Below are positions 10,811-22,195 of a DNA stretch of 64,000 nt, piece by piece. The first letter of the stretch is position 1; the number at the start of each line of letters is the position of its first letter. A program made the translations under genes and the position numbers. The notes beneath the pieces were generated by a model. It saw only the letters and a program-made list of their open reading frames with translations. It did not search any database and had not been told where the DNA came from. This DNA comes from Papilionanthe hookeriana x Papilionanthe teres (taxonomy: Eukaryota > Streptophyta > Magnoliopsida > Asparagales > Orchidaceae): assembly GCA_022702705.1 (NCBI GenBank), contig CM040430.1, forward strand, positions 16,935,310 through 16,999,309, written 5' to 3'.

Positions 10811-12611
10811 ATCTAAACGTGAAAGAAAACACAAATAAATTAAGGAATTAAAGATTTAAACTCTTTTTAAGCTTAAGAAACTTAAAATGAGTTTAAAAAT
10901 TTATGGAGAAACATTAAAAATCAAATTTTTTCTCAAAATTTTGGTTTTTAGCCAAAAATAGGAAAAACTATGGTCAAAATAAAAAATAAATGGATTAGAG
11001 TGTAGATCTGACCTTGAGATGAAGAAATTAAGTGATTTTGGGCTCAAAACCTTGATGTTTTGACCTCAAAATGGATTTAGAAGGTGGGTTTTCGTGAAAA
11101 AGAGGAAGGAGATGAAGCTTAGGCGTCAAAAATGGCTAATGGGGGTTTAAATGGTGATTTTCGGGTAAGCAGGCCGAACCGGCGCCTAGGCGCCGAATTC
11201 TGACACCTAGGAGCCAGACTCGCCTTTCAAAAAAATCACTTTAAAATTTTATTTTCCACCAAAATTCATAAATTAAACTTCTAATTACTCATATAAGAGT
11301 ATTGCTTCAGTTACCATCTTCCAAAATATTTTCCAAAAATTTTAAAAATTAAAAATTAAATCCACCAATTAAACACAAGTTTAAATCAAACTCTTCTAAT
11401 TTCATTCATGATTTTCAATTTCGGGCTCAATACAATTCAGATAAGTATCATAACATGATTCAAGTTCTAACAATAATCAAACAACACAAATTTGAAAGCA
11501 AATACAACACACATTGAACATGAAAGCAAACACACAAATAAACACAATCGATTTACTAAATCGATACAACGACACACTAGATAAATCACAATCTCACCAC
11601 ATCACTATCTAATTCCCATTATCTTGGCAAGGAAAACTATTTAGCCCACTTGGAAAGAATACTAGCGCCCTCGGATAATCCGTAGCCGTTTTCTCGTCGA
11701 TCCAATTGTTCTTCGCATACATCTCCACTTGAGCATCTTGATAAGCCGCTAGAGGATCAAATTGATGTTTCACCTATCATTCTAGAAGTTCAATTTGATG
11801 AAACATCTCATGAAGGCGATCTCCAATGCTTTTAAATTCTGCTTCAAACTTATCTAGATGACTAGAAATTTTCTCTAAACTTACAGCGATGAAACCATTG
11901 AAGTAGAGTTGAGGATCCTTTGAGACCTTGTCTCTAGCCTCTTCTCCAAGATTTCTCCTCTCCATTTCTTCAAAAATCCTCTCTAATCTCTCAAGAATGG
12001 AGTGTATGGGTCGAAATAATGATTGCATAGGGATTGGGGACGAAGATAGGGTAATTTATAAGAGAAAATCGTGTGAAAAACTGAAGATTTTTGGTTTTGA
12101 CACGATCCAGTAACTGTGGTGCTTAGGCGCCAAATCTGGCACCTAGGCGCCGAACCCATCGACACACAGTTTACTCTGGCGCTTAGGCGCCAAATCTGGC
12201 ACCTAGGCTCCAAATCTGGCGCCAAGGCGCCAGAACCATGTTCGACTCCGTTTCGCCTAACGTCAAATTTCAAAGTTTCATTCTCCAAAATAGGTAATTT
12301 AGAATGATAAGATCATAATAGACTCAGTAACACAAATTATAAGCAATCATAATGAAGGTTAACTTGATCTCCTTTTTACTCATATATGAAATAGAGTGAT
12401 CCAATGTCTAAGCTTTATATATTTCGAGATAATTTTCAGCTTAAGTTAATAAAGACTTGTTAGCATCAAATTTTCTAAATTAATATAAAATTAAACAAGA
12501 CTGAGGCATAACCTTACAAAAAATGTAAAAACACACAAAATAACGAATAACTATGGGTTGCCTCCCACAAAGCGCTTGGTTTAACGTCGTCAGCCCGACC
12601 TAACTAAGTTT
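10811..12611. other. internal non-coding spacer between env-like ORF and integrase
   Basis: No coding signal was found except a weak charged minus-strand frame at 11777-12028 (coiled-coil-like, RIFEEMERRNLGEEARDKV), whose identity is unknown. The spacer contains the GGCGCC palindrome at 11181 and the array at 12117-12237. Confidence 0.5.
12117..12237. repeat. array of GGCGC-TAGG-GCGCC units
   Basis: Five copies of a roughly 20-bp unit related to CTGGCGCTTAGGCGCCAAAT occur, one pair separated by a 30-bp spacer. The units are themselves near-palindromes and match those in the LTRs and at 11181. Confidence 0.75.
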
Positions 12612-13928
12612 TTAATCAGGTAGACTCAACTCATAAGCCTCTTTATAAATCTTTTTAATATCTCCCATATAAGGCTTCAGTCTTAATCCATTAACTTTAA
12701 AAATTTTTCCCGTTTTGGGATCTTTAATATCCACAGCTCCATAATGGTATACTTTTTCAATTATATAGGGTCCTATCCATTTTGATCTTAATTTTCTAGG
12801 AAAAAGTCTTAAACGAGTATTAAATAATAATACTTTTTATCCAGGCTCAAATATTTTTCCTGAAATCTTTTTATCATGTAATATTTTCATTTTCTCTTTA
12901 TAAATCCTTGCATTTTCATGTGATTCATTTCTTATTTCATCCATCTCATTTAATTACAATAATCGTTTTTCTCCTGCGGTATTCAAATCAAAATTAAACT
13001 CCTTTATCGCCCAATAAGCTTTATGTTCAAGTTCAATGGGTAAGTGACAATGTTTACCATAAATTAACCGAGTAAGGTGACATTCGATTGGTCTCTTATA
13101 AGCTGTTCTATAAGCCCATAATGCAGAATCAAGTCTATCAACCCAATCAGTTCTTTTAGGATTAACAGTCTTCTCTAAAATTCTTTTAATTTCTTTGTTT
13201 GATACTTTAGCCATTCCACTTGTTTGTGGGTGATATGTAGTTGCAATTTTGTGTTTGATTCCAATTTTTTCCAATAATGATTGAATTCTTATATTTCTAA
13301 AATGACTTTCACCATCTGTGATAATTACCTTAGGCATTCCAAATCTTGAAAAAATCATCTTCTTTAAAAATTTTGAAAAACTTTTGGAATCACAACTAGG
13401 TAAAGCTACAGCTTCAATCCACTTTGAAACATAATCAACCGCTAATAAAATATAAATCTTTCCAGATGATGGTACAAATGGTCCCATAAAATCTAAACTC
13501 CATATATTGAAAATTTCAACTTCCAATATATAGTTTAAAGGCATTTCATCTTTCTTGGATATATTTCCCATCCTTTGACATTGATCACATGTTTTCACAT
13601 AATGTCTCATATCTTTAAATAAGGTAGAACAATAAAATCCTGAATTTAAAATTTTAAATGCAGTTTTATCTACTCTAAAGTGTCCTCTAAATTCGGAATC
13701 ATGACATTTTTTAATAATAGCATAAGTTTCTTCATAAGATACACATCTACGAATTACAGAATCTCTTCCTAATTTAAATAAATGAGGATCTTCCCAAATA
13801 TAAGATTTAGTATCATTTTTAAATTTCTTAATAAATTTGTTATCCAATCCATAAGGTAAAATATTGATAACTAAATAGTTAACTATATCTGCATACCATG
13901 GTGTTTGGCATCCTTGAATAATGTACAA
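12612..13928 (-). pseudogene. Athila integrase (broken)
   Basis: Catalyses insertion of the element cDNA. The frame at 12954-13928 shows the zinc-binding HHCC module (H..H in CHDSEFRGHFRVDKTAF, C..C in VKTCDQCQRMG), then the DDE core: D in IWSLDFMGPF, D in IITDGESHF, E in KVSNKEIKRIL. The C-terminal part (about 12612-12950) continues in frame-compatible sequence (RLRLFPRKLRSKWIGPY, then KTGKIFKVNGLRLK) after an in-frame TAA near 12840. The catalytic triad itself is intact; the protein is truncated before its C-terminal domain. Confidence 0.85.
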
Positions 13929-14073
13929 ATGTTCATCAGGAAATTTCTCATTTATATTTTTTTTGTAATAACATCATTCTTAATTCTAGATAAATGATCA
14001 ACAATATGGTTGTCCGTTCCTTTTCTAACCACTATTTGAAAATTAAATTCTTGTAGAAGTAAAACCCATCTTA

Positions 14074-15486
14074 TCAGTCTACATTTAACATCTTTTTCAA
14101 CATTAAATATTTAATAGCGGAATGATCAGTATGAACTATGCATTTGGTACCATGAAGATAAGGTCTAAATTTATCAAAGGCATATACTATAGCTAAAAGC
14201 TCTTTCTCAGTAGTAGTGTAATTTCTTTGACTTTCAGTAAGAGTTTTACTAGCATAATATATAACTTTGAAAATTTTCTCATATTTTTGTCCCAATACAG
14301 CTCCAATTGCAAAATCACTTGCATCGCACATTAATTCAAAAGGTTTATTCCAATTATGTGCAATAATTATAGGTGCAGTTATTAATGTTTCTTTTAAAAT
14401 ATTGAAAGCATTAACACAGTCTTCATTAAATTCAAATTTAGCTTCTTTTTCACAAAGAGGTTTAGCAATTTTAGAAAAATCCTTTATATATCTTCTATAA
14501 AATCCAGCATGACCTAGAAAACTTCTCACATCAGTAACAGTAGTAGGGGGTTGCAGTTCAGCAATATTTTTTACTTTTGCTTGATCAACTTCCATCTCTT
14601 TTTGTGAAACTTTATCACCAAGTACAATGCCTTCTGTGACCATAAATTGACATTTTTCCTAGTTAAGAACTAAATTTGTTTCTACACATCTTTTCAGAAC
14701 TTTGAAAATATTTTCCAAACAAGAATCAAAAGAAGTTCCAAAAACTGAAAAATTGTCCATGAATACTTCAATTCCTTTGTCAATCAAATCACAAAATATT
14801 GACATCATACATCTTTGAAAAGTTACAAGTGCATTACATAAACTAAAAGGCATTCTTCTAAAGGCAAATGTTCCATAAAGACTTGTAAATGTTATTTTCT
14901 CTTGGTCCTCAGGAGCGATAAGTAATTGATGTTAACCAGAATGTCCATCCAGAAAACAGATATATGAGTGTCCAGCTAATTTGTCAAGCATTTGATCCAA
15001 GAAAGGTAAAGGAAAATGATCCTTTCTAGTGGTGTCATTTAACTTCCGATAATCAATGCAAATTCGCCATCCAGTAATCTTGTCTTGTAGGAATTAGTTC
15101 ATTTTTATCATTGACGATGATGCTTACTCCTCCATTCTTCGAACACAATAAATAGGACTTACCCATTGGCTATCCGAAATAGGATAAATAATTCTAGCAT
15201 CTAACCATTTTAAAATTTCTTTTTTAACAACCTCTTTCATGATAGGATTTAATCTTCTTTGCGTTTCAATAGTAGGTTTAAAATTTTCTTCCATTAAAAT
15301 TCTATGCATACAAATGGAAGGGCTTATTCCTCTTATATCGACAATAGTCCAACCAAAAGCTTTCTTATAATTCTTTAACACTCCTATTAATTTTTCTTCT
15401 TGATCTAAACTTAGCTCAGAAGAAATAATAACAGGTAAAGTTAATGAATTTCCAAGAAATGCATAATTTAAATGTGAAGGTAACAT
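14074..15486 (-). pseudogene. Athila reverse transcriptase-RNase H (broken)
   Basis: Minus-strand pieces at 15124-15486 (RT N-terminus, WLDARIIYPISDSQWVSP), 14659-14853 (palm; PFSLCNALVTFQRCM, then VFMDNFSVFG) and 14074-14643 (RNase H; CDASDFAIGAVLGQ, TTTEKELLAIVYAFDKFRPY, VHTDHSAIKYL) form one pol segment. The RT catalytic pair, normally M-D-D, reads M-D-N, a change that would remove a metal-binding aspartate. Further stops and frame changes lie at about 14640-14660 and 14860-15120. RNase H acidic residues are present. Confidence 0.88.
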
Positions 15487-15600
15487 TTTTAATTCCAGTT
15501 CAAGGACTTTTTTAATTGAGGGTAAAAGTATATCATTTTGAGTTATGTCTAAAGTTTCCCAATTATCTTTAATATAATGAGTTTCTTTAAATAATTCTTC

Positions 15601-16269
15601 TTATTTTAGTTCTTCATTTTCATCAGTTAAAAATTTAATTTCTTCTTTAGGAATGATTTTACATTTTTCTCGATAGTGTTTTTCAATTATAAAATCAAAA
15701 ATATCCATTCGATAGCATTTTTCTTTGTCAGGGTACTTCATCGATTTAAGAACATTGAATTTAATCTCTTGATCATTAACTCTCATAGTTAATTCTCTTT
15801 TTTGTACATCAATCATAGTTCGTCCGGTAGCTAGAAAAGGTCTCCCTAAAATAAATGGTATTTCTTTCTCTTCTTCCATATCAAGTACAATGAAATCCAC
15901 AGGGAAGATAAATTTATCTACGTTAACAAGTACATCCTCTATAACTCCTTTAGGGTAAGTGATAGATCTTTCAGCTAACTGAAGGGTTAGAGTAGTGGGA
16001 GTAATCTCTCCTAAATTCAACCTTCGATAAATAGAAAATGGCATGAGATTAATACTTGCTCCTAAATCACATAAAGCTTTTCCACAAAATTTTTCTCCAA
16101 TAGCACAAGGTATAGTAAAACTTCCAAGATCTTTAAGTTTATGAGGTAATTTCTTTTGAATTATTGCACTACATTCTTCATTTAATGTAACAGTTTCAAA
16201 GGCTTCAAATTTTCGTTTCTTACTTAATATATCCTTCATAAATTTTTCATAAGTTGGCATATGTTCCAA
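15601..16269 (-). pseudogene. Athila aspartic protease region
   Basis: A 222-residue open piece with GKALCDLGASINLMP (active-site loop in its Athila form DLGA), FPVDFIVLDME and IPFILGRPFLATGRTMIDV, the typical second half of the plant gypsy protease. It is the best preserved frame of the element and ends naturally only if the next pol piece was joined; a gap of about 115 bp with stops separates it from the RT N-terminus. It processes Gag-Pol. Confidence 0.85.
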
Positions 16270-16289
16270 AGCTTCAGCAAAAGGTATGT

Positions 16290-17761
16290 TTATAGTAAGT
16301 TTCTTAAAAATTTCAAAGAACTTAGAAAATTGATGATCAAGCTTTGTTGTTTTAATCTTTGAGGAAAAGGTGGTGGTGGTTTTTCAACTTCCACATTAAT
16401 AGAAATATTAGTTTGATCTTGATTAGGAGAAGGAGTTTCTTTAGGTTTTTCAATCTCTTCAACCTCAATCTCTTTTTCAATTTCATTCTGCATTCTTTCT
16501 TTTAATTCCTTTCCACTTCTAAGTTGTACAGCTTTAACATGTTCATGTTCTTTTCCAGTTTCTTTTGGATTAATTTCAACATTACTAGGAAGTGTTCCTG
16601 GAGGTCTGTAATTAATTAAATTAGCGATTTATCCCATTTGATTCTCAATATTACGAATAACATTATTTTGATTTTGTAATTGATTACTCATTTGTAAAAT
16701 TAATTCTTCTATTAATAACTTTTTCTGTTGATTATTAAATCCAGGTGGTTTATAATTTGAATTTACTTGATTATTCCAATTTCTAGTTGGATGGATTGAT
16801 TATTATCCCATTGTTGTTGTTGATTATTCCAGTTAAAATTAGGGTGAATTTTCTATCCAGGATTATAATAATTTAAATACGGATTATTTTTACTAGCAAT
16901 AGCTTGTAAAGTTTCAATAGTTTGAGAATCTTCAATATTAGATGAGTTGTTATGTGATATGTTGATGGCAAAATTATCTAATTTCTTAGATATTGCAGCT
17001 ACTTGTGAAGCTAAGATAGAAAAGGCTTCGTTATCTTGAATACTTGACATTCTTTTAGGATTAATCCTTTCAGAAGGCCATTGAAAATTATTGTTAGTCA
17101 TTTCTTCAATTAAAGTATAAGCTTCTTCAAATTATTTAGACATTAAAGAACCTCCAGCAGCAGCATCAATAATTGATTTTAGTGATCCACTTAAACCATT
17201 ATAAAATGTTTGAACAAATAACCAATCAGGTAAAGCATGATGAGGACATTTTCTTAATAGTTCTTTAAATCTTTCCCAAGTTTCATAAATTGTCTCCCCG
17301 TCAAATTGACTCAATGAAGTAATATCATTTCTTAATTTAGCAGTTTTAGAAGGAGGAAAATATTTAGCAAGGAATTTTTGTGCCATTTCAGCCCATGTTT
17401 TAAGAGAACATGTCGCTAATGAGTTCAACCACATCTTTGCTTTATCTCTTAAAGAAAAAGGAAAGAGTCTAAGTCTAATAAGCATCATCGAAACATTGTT
17501 ATATTTAAAGGTAGAACAAAGTTCTAAAAAACTAGCGAGGTGTAAATTTGGATCCTCATTTGGTGTTCCTCCAAATTAATTATTTTGAACCATTTGAATG
17601 ATAGATGGTTTAAGCTCAAAAAAATTAGCATCTACAGTAGGTATTTGAGTACTACTATGAAGTTCTTCAATTGTAGGGTTAGCATAATCCCTTAATGGTT
17701 TGTCAACATTTTGTTCATTAATTTCAATTGAATTTTGTAAATTGTTATGTAAATTAGTCAT
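16290..17761 (-). pseudogene. Athila gag (broken)
   Basis: Pieces at 17576-17761 (N-terminus), 17132-17488, 16853-17101 and 16290-16493. The central piece is a clear retrotransposon gag domain (KMWLNSLATCSLKTWAEMAQ, then YFPPSKTAKLRNDI, FDGETIYETWERFKELLRKC, HHALPDWLFVQTFYNGL). The C-terminal linker is Glu/Lys/Pro-rich with PPPPFPQRLKQQ, as in element 1. At least three frame breaks are present. Confidence 0.85.
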
Positions 17762-18021
17762 CTCTTGGATTTTTTTAGTTTGTTTTCTTTTTTAATTCTT
17801 TTAACAGTTCTTTCTAATTCAGAACCTAAAGCTAATAACCCTTCAAATCTAACACAACGCATAAAAAGTAAATTAGCAAGAAATAAAATCTCTATTTATA
17901 AGTAAAAAATTTTTTATATATATATTTATTATTATTATTTTTTATTTGGTATTTTATATTTTTGACAATAAAAGAAAATGAATAAAAAAATATTTAAAAT
18001 CTAAAAATTTGCCTCCGCTCC

Positions 18022-18040
18022 TCCCCGTGCAACGGCGCCA
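18022..18040 (-). other. primer-binding site (tRNA-Asp type)
   Basis: tccccgtgcaacggcgcca on the plus strand is the complement of a PBS for the 3' end of plant tRNA-Asp with one extra base. It is followed by aaaact and then the LTR edge TGACCC at 18047. Confidence 0.8.
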
Positions 18041-18082
18041 AAAACTTGACCCACCCTAAATATATGCGTACTAAAAATTCAA

Positions 18083-18100
18083 TCCCCGGCAACGGCGCCA
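18083..18100 (-). other. PBS-like copy inside the 5' LTR
   Basis: tccccggcaacggcgcca is a perfect complement of the tRNA-Asp-type PBS, better than the PBS in the true position 60 bp away at 18022-18040. It is again followed by aaaacttgaccc. Confidence 0.85.
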
Positions 18101-19403
18101 AAAACTTGACCCGTAATCCACTGATGACAAATATAATAATTAATGCTTTCAAATATATGTAATAGATAATAATAGCGGCTAGTGTATATAAATATAATTT
18201 TATCGAAAATATTTTACACACTAGGGTTACTACGCAAGTATACGTATCGTATAAAGTAATATAAGGCTTTGAAACAAAGACCCCAGTATCGATCCCACGA
18301 GGAGTGAGTTATGGATTTTTAAATATTTTAATTTTATTTTTAAGTATTTCTTTTATAGTTATAAATTCGATATTTTTAATTTTCTAGATGCAATAATAAA
18401 GCAGTAATGAAATGATTGATGTAAATAGCAATAAAAAAACAATTTTCTTCCTTTCAATTAATCCAAGATTTTTTAAGATAATGATAATATTCGTGGAGAA
18501 TATAAATTTATGGTATTGTGCCAAATAGAAGCATTCATATTCTTTACCCTTTCGATCCGAGTGTAAAGAACATCAAGCTAACTTATAGATCGAGTCCGGA
18601 TGTATTGTTAGTAGAATGGGTTAATTTAGGTTCACACGACTAGATGTCCAAGGGTGGATATGGTCGGCCCTACTAGTGACCCTTTCCTTCTCTATAAACC
18701 AAATCACAAGAATTTAGTCTGTCACTCTAAAAACTTATCAATTCTATGCCCATTATATAATATCCTCCTATTTATTTGCACTTCACCTTGAATAACCCAC
18801 ACAAGGCCTTCGACTACCCAAGGATTCATGTGATATCTACTAGTTAAGAATTCACTCCTTTTAGGTATCAAAACTCTTCAACAGATTTTAACAATTTAAA
18901 TGGCCAATTTAAATAGTAAATTAAGATCTGGTATAATATCATCACAATGTTTGAAAATATAAATAGTTTTTAATTCTCCAATGAATTTTATATTATCTTA
19001 TTTATCTTTTCATAATTGAAAGGAGAAAGTAAACTAACTACTCAAAACGCATTGAATTTAAACAACAAAACATGATAATAAAATTTTGAATAAAATTACA
19101 AATACTTATCTCAAGTGTTTCTCCCACTGAACCTCTAAATTCTTCTGACTCCAAAACAAATAAACTTCAAAAGCACCAACTCTTTAAACTCTCAATAGAA
19201 ACTCTAAATAAAATAACTAACTAATTTATGAAGGATAGTAAAATGTGGCTCCAAAGTATCTCTATAATTCTCTCTCTAGATGGGGCTCTAGATAGTGGGG
19301 CATTTTTTCTGAAGGAGTACCCTCTTATTTATAGGCTTCAAGGGTTACCTCAAGGAACCTCTTCAAAATGTGTCCACATTCAATGAATCTTCTAGAAGGT
19401 GTG

Positions 19404-19443
19404 TCTGGCGCTTAGGCGCCGAAATCTGGCTCCTAGGTGCCGG
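19404..19443. repeat. GGCGCC-TAGG palindromic units in 5' LTR
   Basis: Two adjacent degenerate units, CTGGCGCTTAGGCGCC and CTGGCTCCTAGGTGCC, aligned with 7856-7875 of the other LTR, where one of the two units is missing. Confidence 0.75.
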
Positions 19444-19643
19444 ACTCTGCGTCCAGTTCTTCGCAATTCTTCACTTTGGATCGCACCTCTTCGCGATTAA
19501 AACCGTTTTCAAGCGTCCAAATACATTGTATCACATGTCCTATGAACCAGGAACAACTGCGAGTCTTCTAGAAGGTCCAATAACCGCTAACACCGTCAAA
19601 ATAATCATCCAAAAGTCGTCAAAAATCTTGACAGCCATATCGA

Positions 19644-19684
19644 CCTGGCGCTTATGCGCTGAATTCTGGCGTCTAGGCGCCAGA
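19644..19684. repeat. GGCGCC-TAGG palindromic units in 5' LTR, second site
   Basis: Two degenerate units, CTGGCGCTTATGCGCTGAAT and CTGGCGTCTAGGCGCCAGAC, matching 8078-8114 of the other LTR. Confidence 0.75.
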
Positions 19685-19876
19685 CCAATAATTTTGATAA
19701 TTTTGCATTTTGGCTCCATTTTTGCTCCTTTTTGCTCCTTTTTCACTTTTTTTCTTCTTGAACATTTTTCCATCACCTATATCCAAAAACACAAAAATAC
19801 CTTTCATTAAAGCATAATATCCTTAAAAATTTGATAAAACTTAAGGCATAAAAATGGGTATTTTTTTCATGGATCA

Positions 19877-19881
19877 TGGAG
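19877..19881. other. target-site duplication, right copy (TGGAG)
   Basis: Identical to 6496-6500 and directly adjacent to the LTR end. Confidence 0.85.
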
Positions 19882-21730
19882 CTCAGGGTTTGGCTATGGG
19901 CGGAATCAACTACTTAGGAGGAGTGTTGAAGAGCTCCGGTGAGCAATTAGAGTTGGACAGCCAGGATAGGTGAACTTAGGTTTAAAGGGGAGGAAGTGGC
20001 TCTCAGTTTGAGCTCCTCCAGTGACTAGGCTACCCAGTCAGGCTAGGGGAGGTGACCAGAAGTTAGGTGGTCAGGTGGGCATGCCATAAGTGGTTAATGG
20101 TTTATTGCAAATCTCCTTGGGTTTAGCCACTTAAGGAAGGGGATCCACTAATTTTGGGGACCCTTGGTCCATGGCTCCATTAGAGCGGGCTCGGTGGATC
20201 TAGCTCAGTCCCTAGGGCCCAAGGATGGCTGTGGTGAGCTTTGTGTGGTCATATTTGGTTCAATTTAGCTACATTGTGTCATGGGTTCAATTTAGGCTAT
20301 TTGGACTCAAGTTGGGCTAGGTTGGATTTATGCTTGGGTTAGGTTTAATTGATTGTTCAAAATGGTGTATATGATTGCTATAAAGATTTTAGAATAGGAT
20401 CGGGGTGATTTTGATTGATTTGTGAGGTGTATTTGGCTTGAATTGGGTATTGGGTCAATTTTGGGACTTTTGGTTAACTTAGCTTTGGGTTAGGCTAGAG
20501 TGGGTTTAAGGGTCAATTGCTGCTTTAAAATGGTCTATGGGGATGTCATGAAGAGTTCTCAACATTAATTAGGTGGAGATATTAGGATTGGATATTCAAT
20601 TTGGTGGATTTTGGACATGTGACACATTTGGGGCAAATTTGAGGATTTTGAATTTGGGCTCAAATTGGACTTGGACTTGGATTTGGTTTGGGGTGAGATT
20701 AGGCATTGTGAATTTGAATTTAGAATTAAAATTGGGGAGAATTGAAGTCAATTTGGTGGGCATTGAGGATGATTTGGGCATTTTAGGCTTAAAGGGGCAA
20801 CTTGGGGCTTTTGGCTAAATTGGGTGAATTTGGTCAAATTTGGTCAAGTAAAATGGTTTAAATTGAAATTAGGAATAGTTGGAGGGTTTTGGGATTTTTT
20901 TTGGAATTTTTGGGCTTGTAGGGGTATTTTGGTAATTTTGGGGGCTTTGCGCTCTTTTTGGAAAATTTGGAAAATTTGGGGTCATTTGGTCAACTTTGAT
21001 GGTGGGGAACAATTTGAAATGATTTTTGGAATAAATTGGGTAGTTTGGGGAATTTTTCGAATTTTGGTCAAAATTAGAGTTGTAGGGGCAACTTGGCACT
21101 TTGGCAGAGTTTAGGGGTAAGGAGTTAAAAGTTAGATTTTTGGTAAAATTGGGGTTGAATTGGATTGATAACCCATTCGGGCCATGAACCAAAGGAATTC
21201 CCCGTTTGGACCCTCGATTTACTGGTACTAACCAAACTCTAGCCTAGGACTAAGAGCTTGGGAAAACCACCCACATGAATTTCTAAAATAGTAGGTGATC
21301 AAGCCTGAGCCTCAGAGAAATTAGTATATTTAGTTTAAATTTGTGAGGTTGTGTGTGAGAGTGTAATGTGAAAGTGTGTGTGTTCTAGCTCAGAATAAGC
21401 ATGGTAAGTTCTAAGGCTTGACCATCCTATAGGAAACTCCTCTTGAGCCTCCTTATACTTGGTCTCATCCTTTTAAGCATTTAGAGGTTAGACTTTAAGC
21501 ATTTAAAAACTCCAAGTGAAGCAAAGAAGTGTTTTTTCTATTTCTATGGGGTGATGGGTTTCGTTGCTAGTCTTCTAAGATAGTCACCAAGAAAGTCCTA
21601 TGGCTAAACCTTAGGCTATTCTAAATAAAGACTAGACCTCAACAAAAGTAAGGTCAACAGTATGCAAAATTATAATAAATGGAACATGCAAATCGATCAA
21701 AATTGGCTAACCAATGGTATGCAGCTGAGT
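19882..21730. other. non-coding flank with strong G/T strand bias
   Basis: The right flank of the Athila insertion continues the sequence interrupted at 6500. From about 20240 to 21130 the plus strand is rich in G and T and very poor in C (runs such as ggacttggacttggatttgg). Open frames here (20573-20818, 20824-21114) are Gly/Leu/Ile/Trp-rich by-products of this composition and resemble no protein. No gene is called. Confidence 0.5.
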
Positions 21731-21731
21731 T

Positions 21732-22195
21732 GATCTATATTGGTTGACCGATCAAGTCGTTCGATGAGGGACAGTCAATTGGACCAAACAATACCGGGCA
21801 GTTGGTCATGCTGGCCATAGTTTGGCGGTCAAGCTGAACGATATTGATCAATCGATCAAGCCATTCAATGTGGGACGAGCGATCGAACAATGTCGGGTGG
21901 TCGGTCAAGCCTGCCTAATATAGGAGGTTGAGCCAACTAATATCAGTTGTCAATCAAGCCATCCGCCAATGAATGACCGATCAAGCCAGATGATGCTAGG
22001 CGGCCGAACTGACTGATATTGGTCAACTAATCAAACCATCAACAAGGGATAATCGATAAATCTAGACGATACCAAGGAACTGGTCAAGCCAATCAATATC
22101 ATTTGATTAATCAAGCCATCTAGAGAGGGATGATTGATCGAGCTGAATAATTCCAGATGACGGGTCAAGCAGACCAATAGTGGCCAACCAAAGGT
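21732..22195. repeat. degenerate tandem repeat, units of about 75-105 bp
   Basis: Units begin with ATATT or ATATC followed by a variant of gatcaatcgatcaagccat; starts at about 21736, 21841, 21941, 22015, 22096 and 22175. Each has a second half with ggtcaagc. The first units are about 100-105 bp, later ones 74-81 bp. No coding capacity was seen. Confidence 0.65.

Larger units (their letters stand above)
6501..19876 (-). mobile_element. full-length Athila-lineage Ty3/gypsy retrotransposon
   Basis: A 13.4-kb element on the minus strand bounded by two ~1.8-kb LTRs (TGAC..ATCA) and a 5-bp TGGAG duplication. Reading minus, the order is 5' LTR, PBS, gag, protease, RT, RNase H, integrase, an additional env-like ORF, a long non-coding spacer, a polypurine tract and the 3' LTR. 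This order, the tRNA-Asp-type PBS, the DLGA protease and the extra ORF after integrase are the pattern known for the Athila clade. Comparison by eye of about 200 bp of the two LTRs shows roughly 14 differences, so the insertion is not recent. All reading frames are broken, and the RT active site is altered, so it cannot be autonomous now. Confidence 0.93.
18047..19876 (-). repeat. 5' LTR of the Athila element
   Basis: 1830 bp, TGACCCACCC to ATGGATCA, homologous throughout to 6501-8311. GGCGCC-type palindromes lie at 19404-19443 and 19644-19684. As the 5' LTR it should carry the element's promoter, but no convincing TATA box could be singled out. Confidence 0.92.

Noticed and set aside
20573..21192. 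Gly/Leu/Trp-rich frames on the plus strand and their reverse
   Set aside because: Produced by the strand-biased G/T-rich composition.
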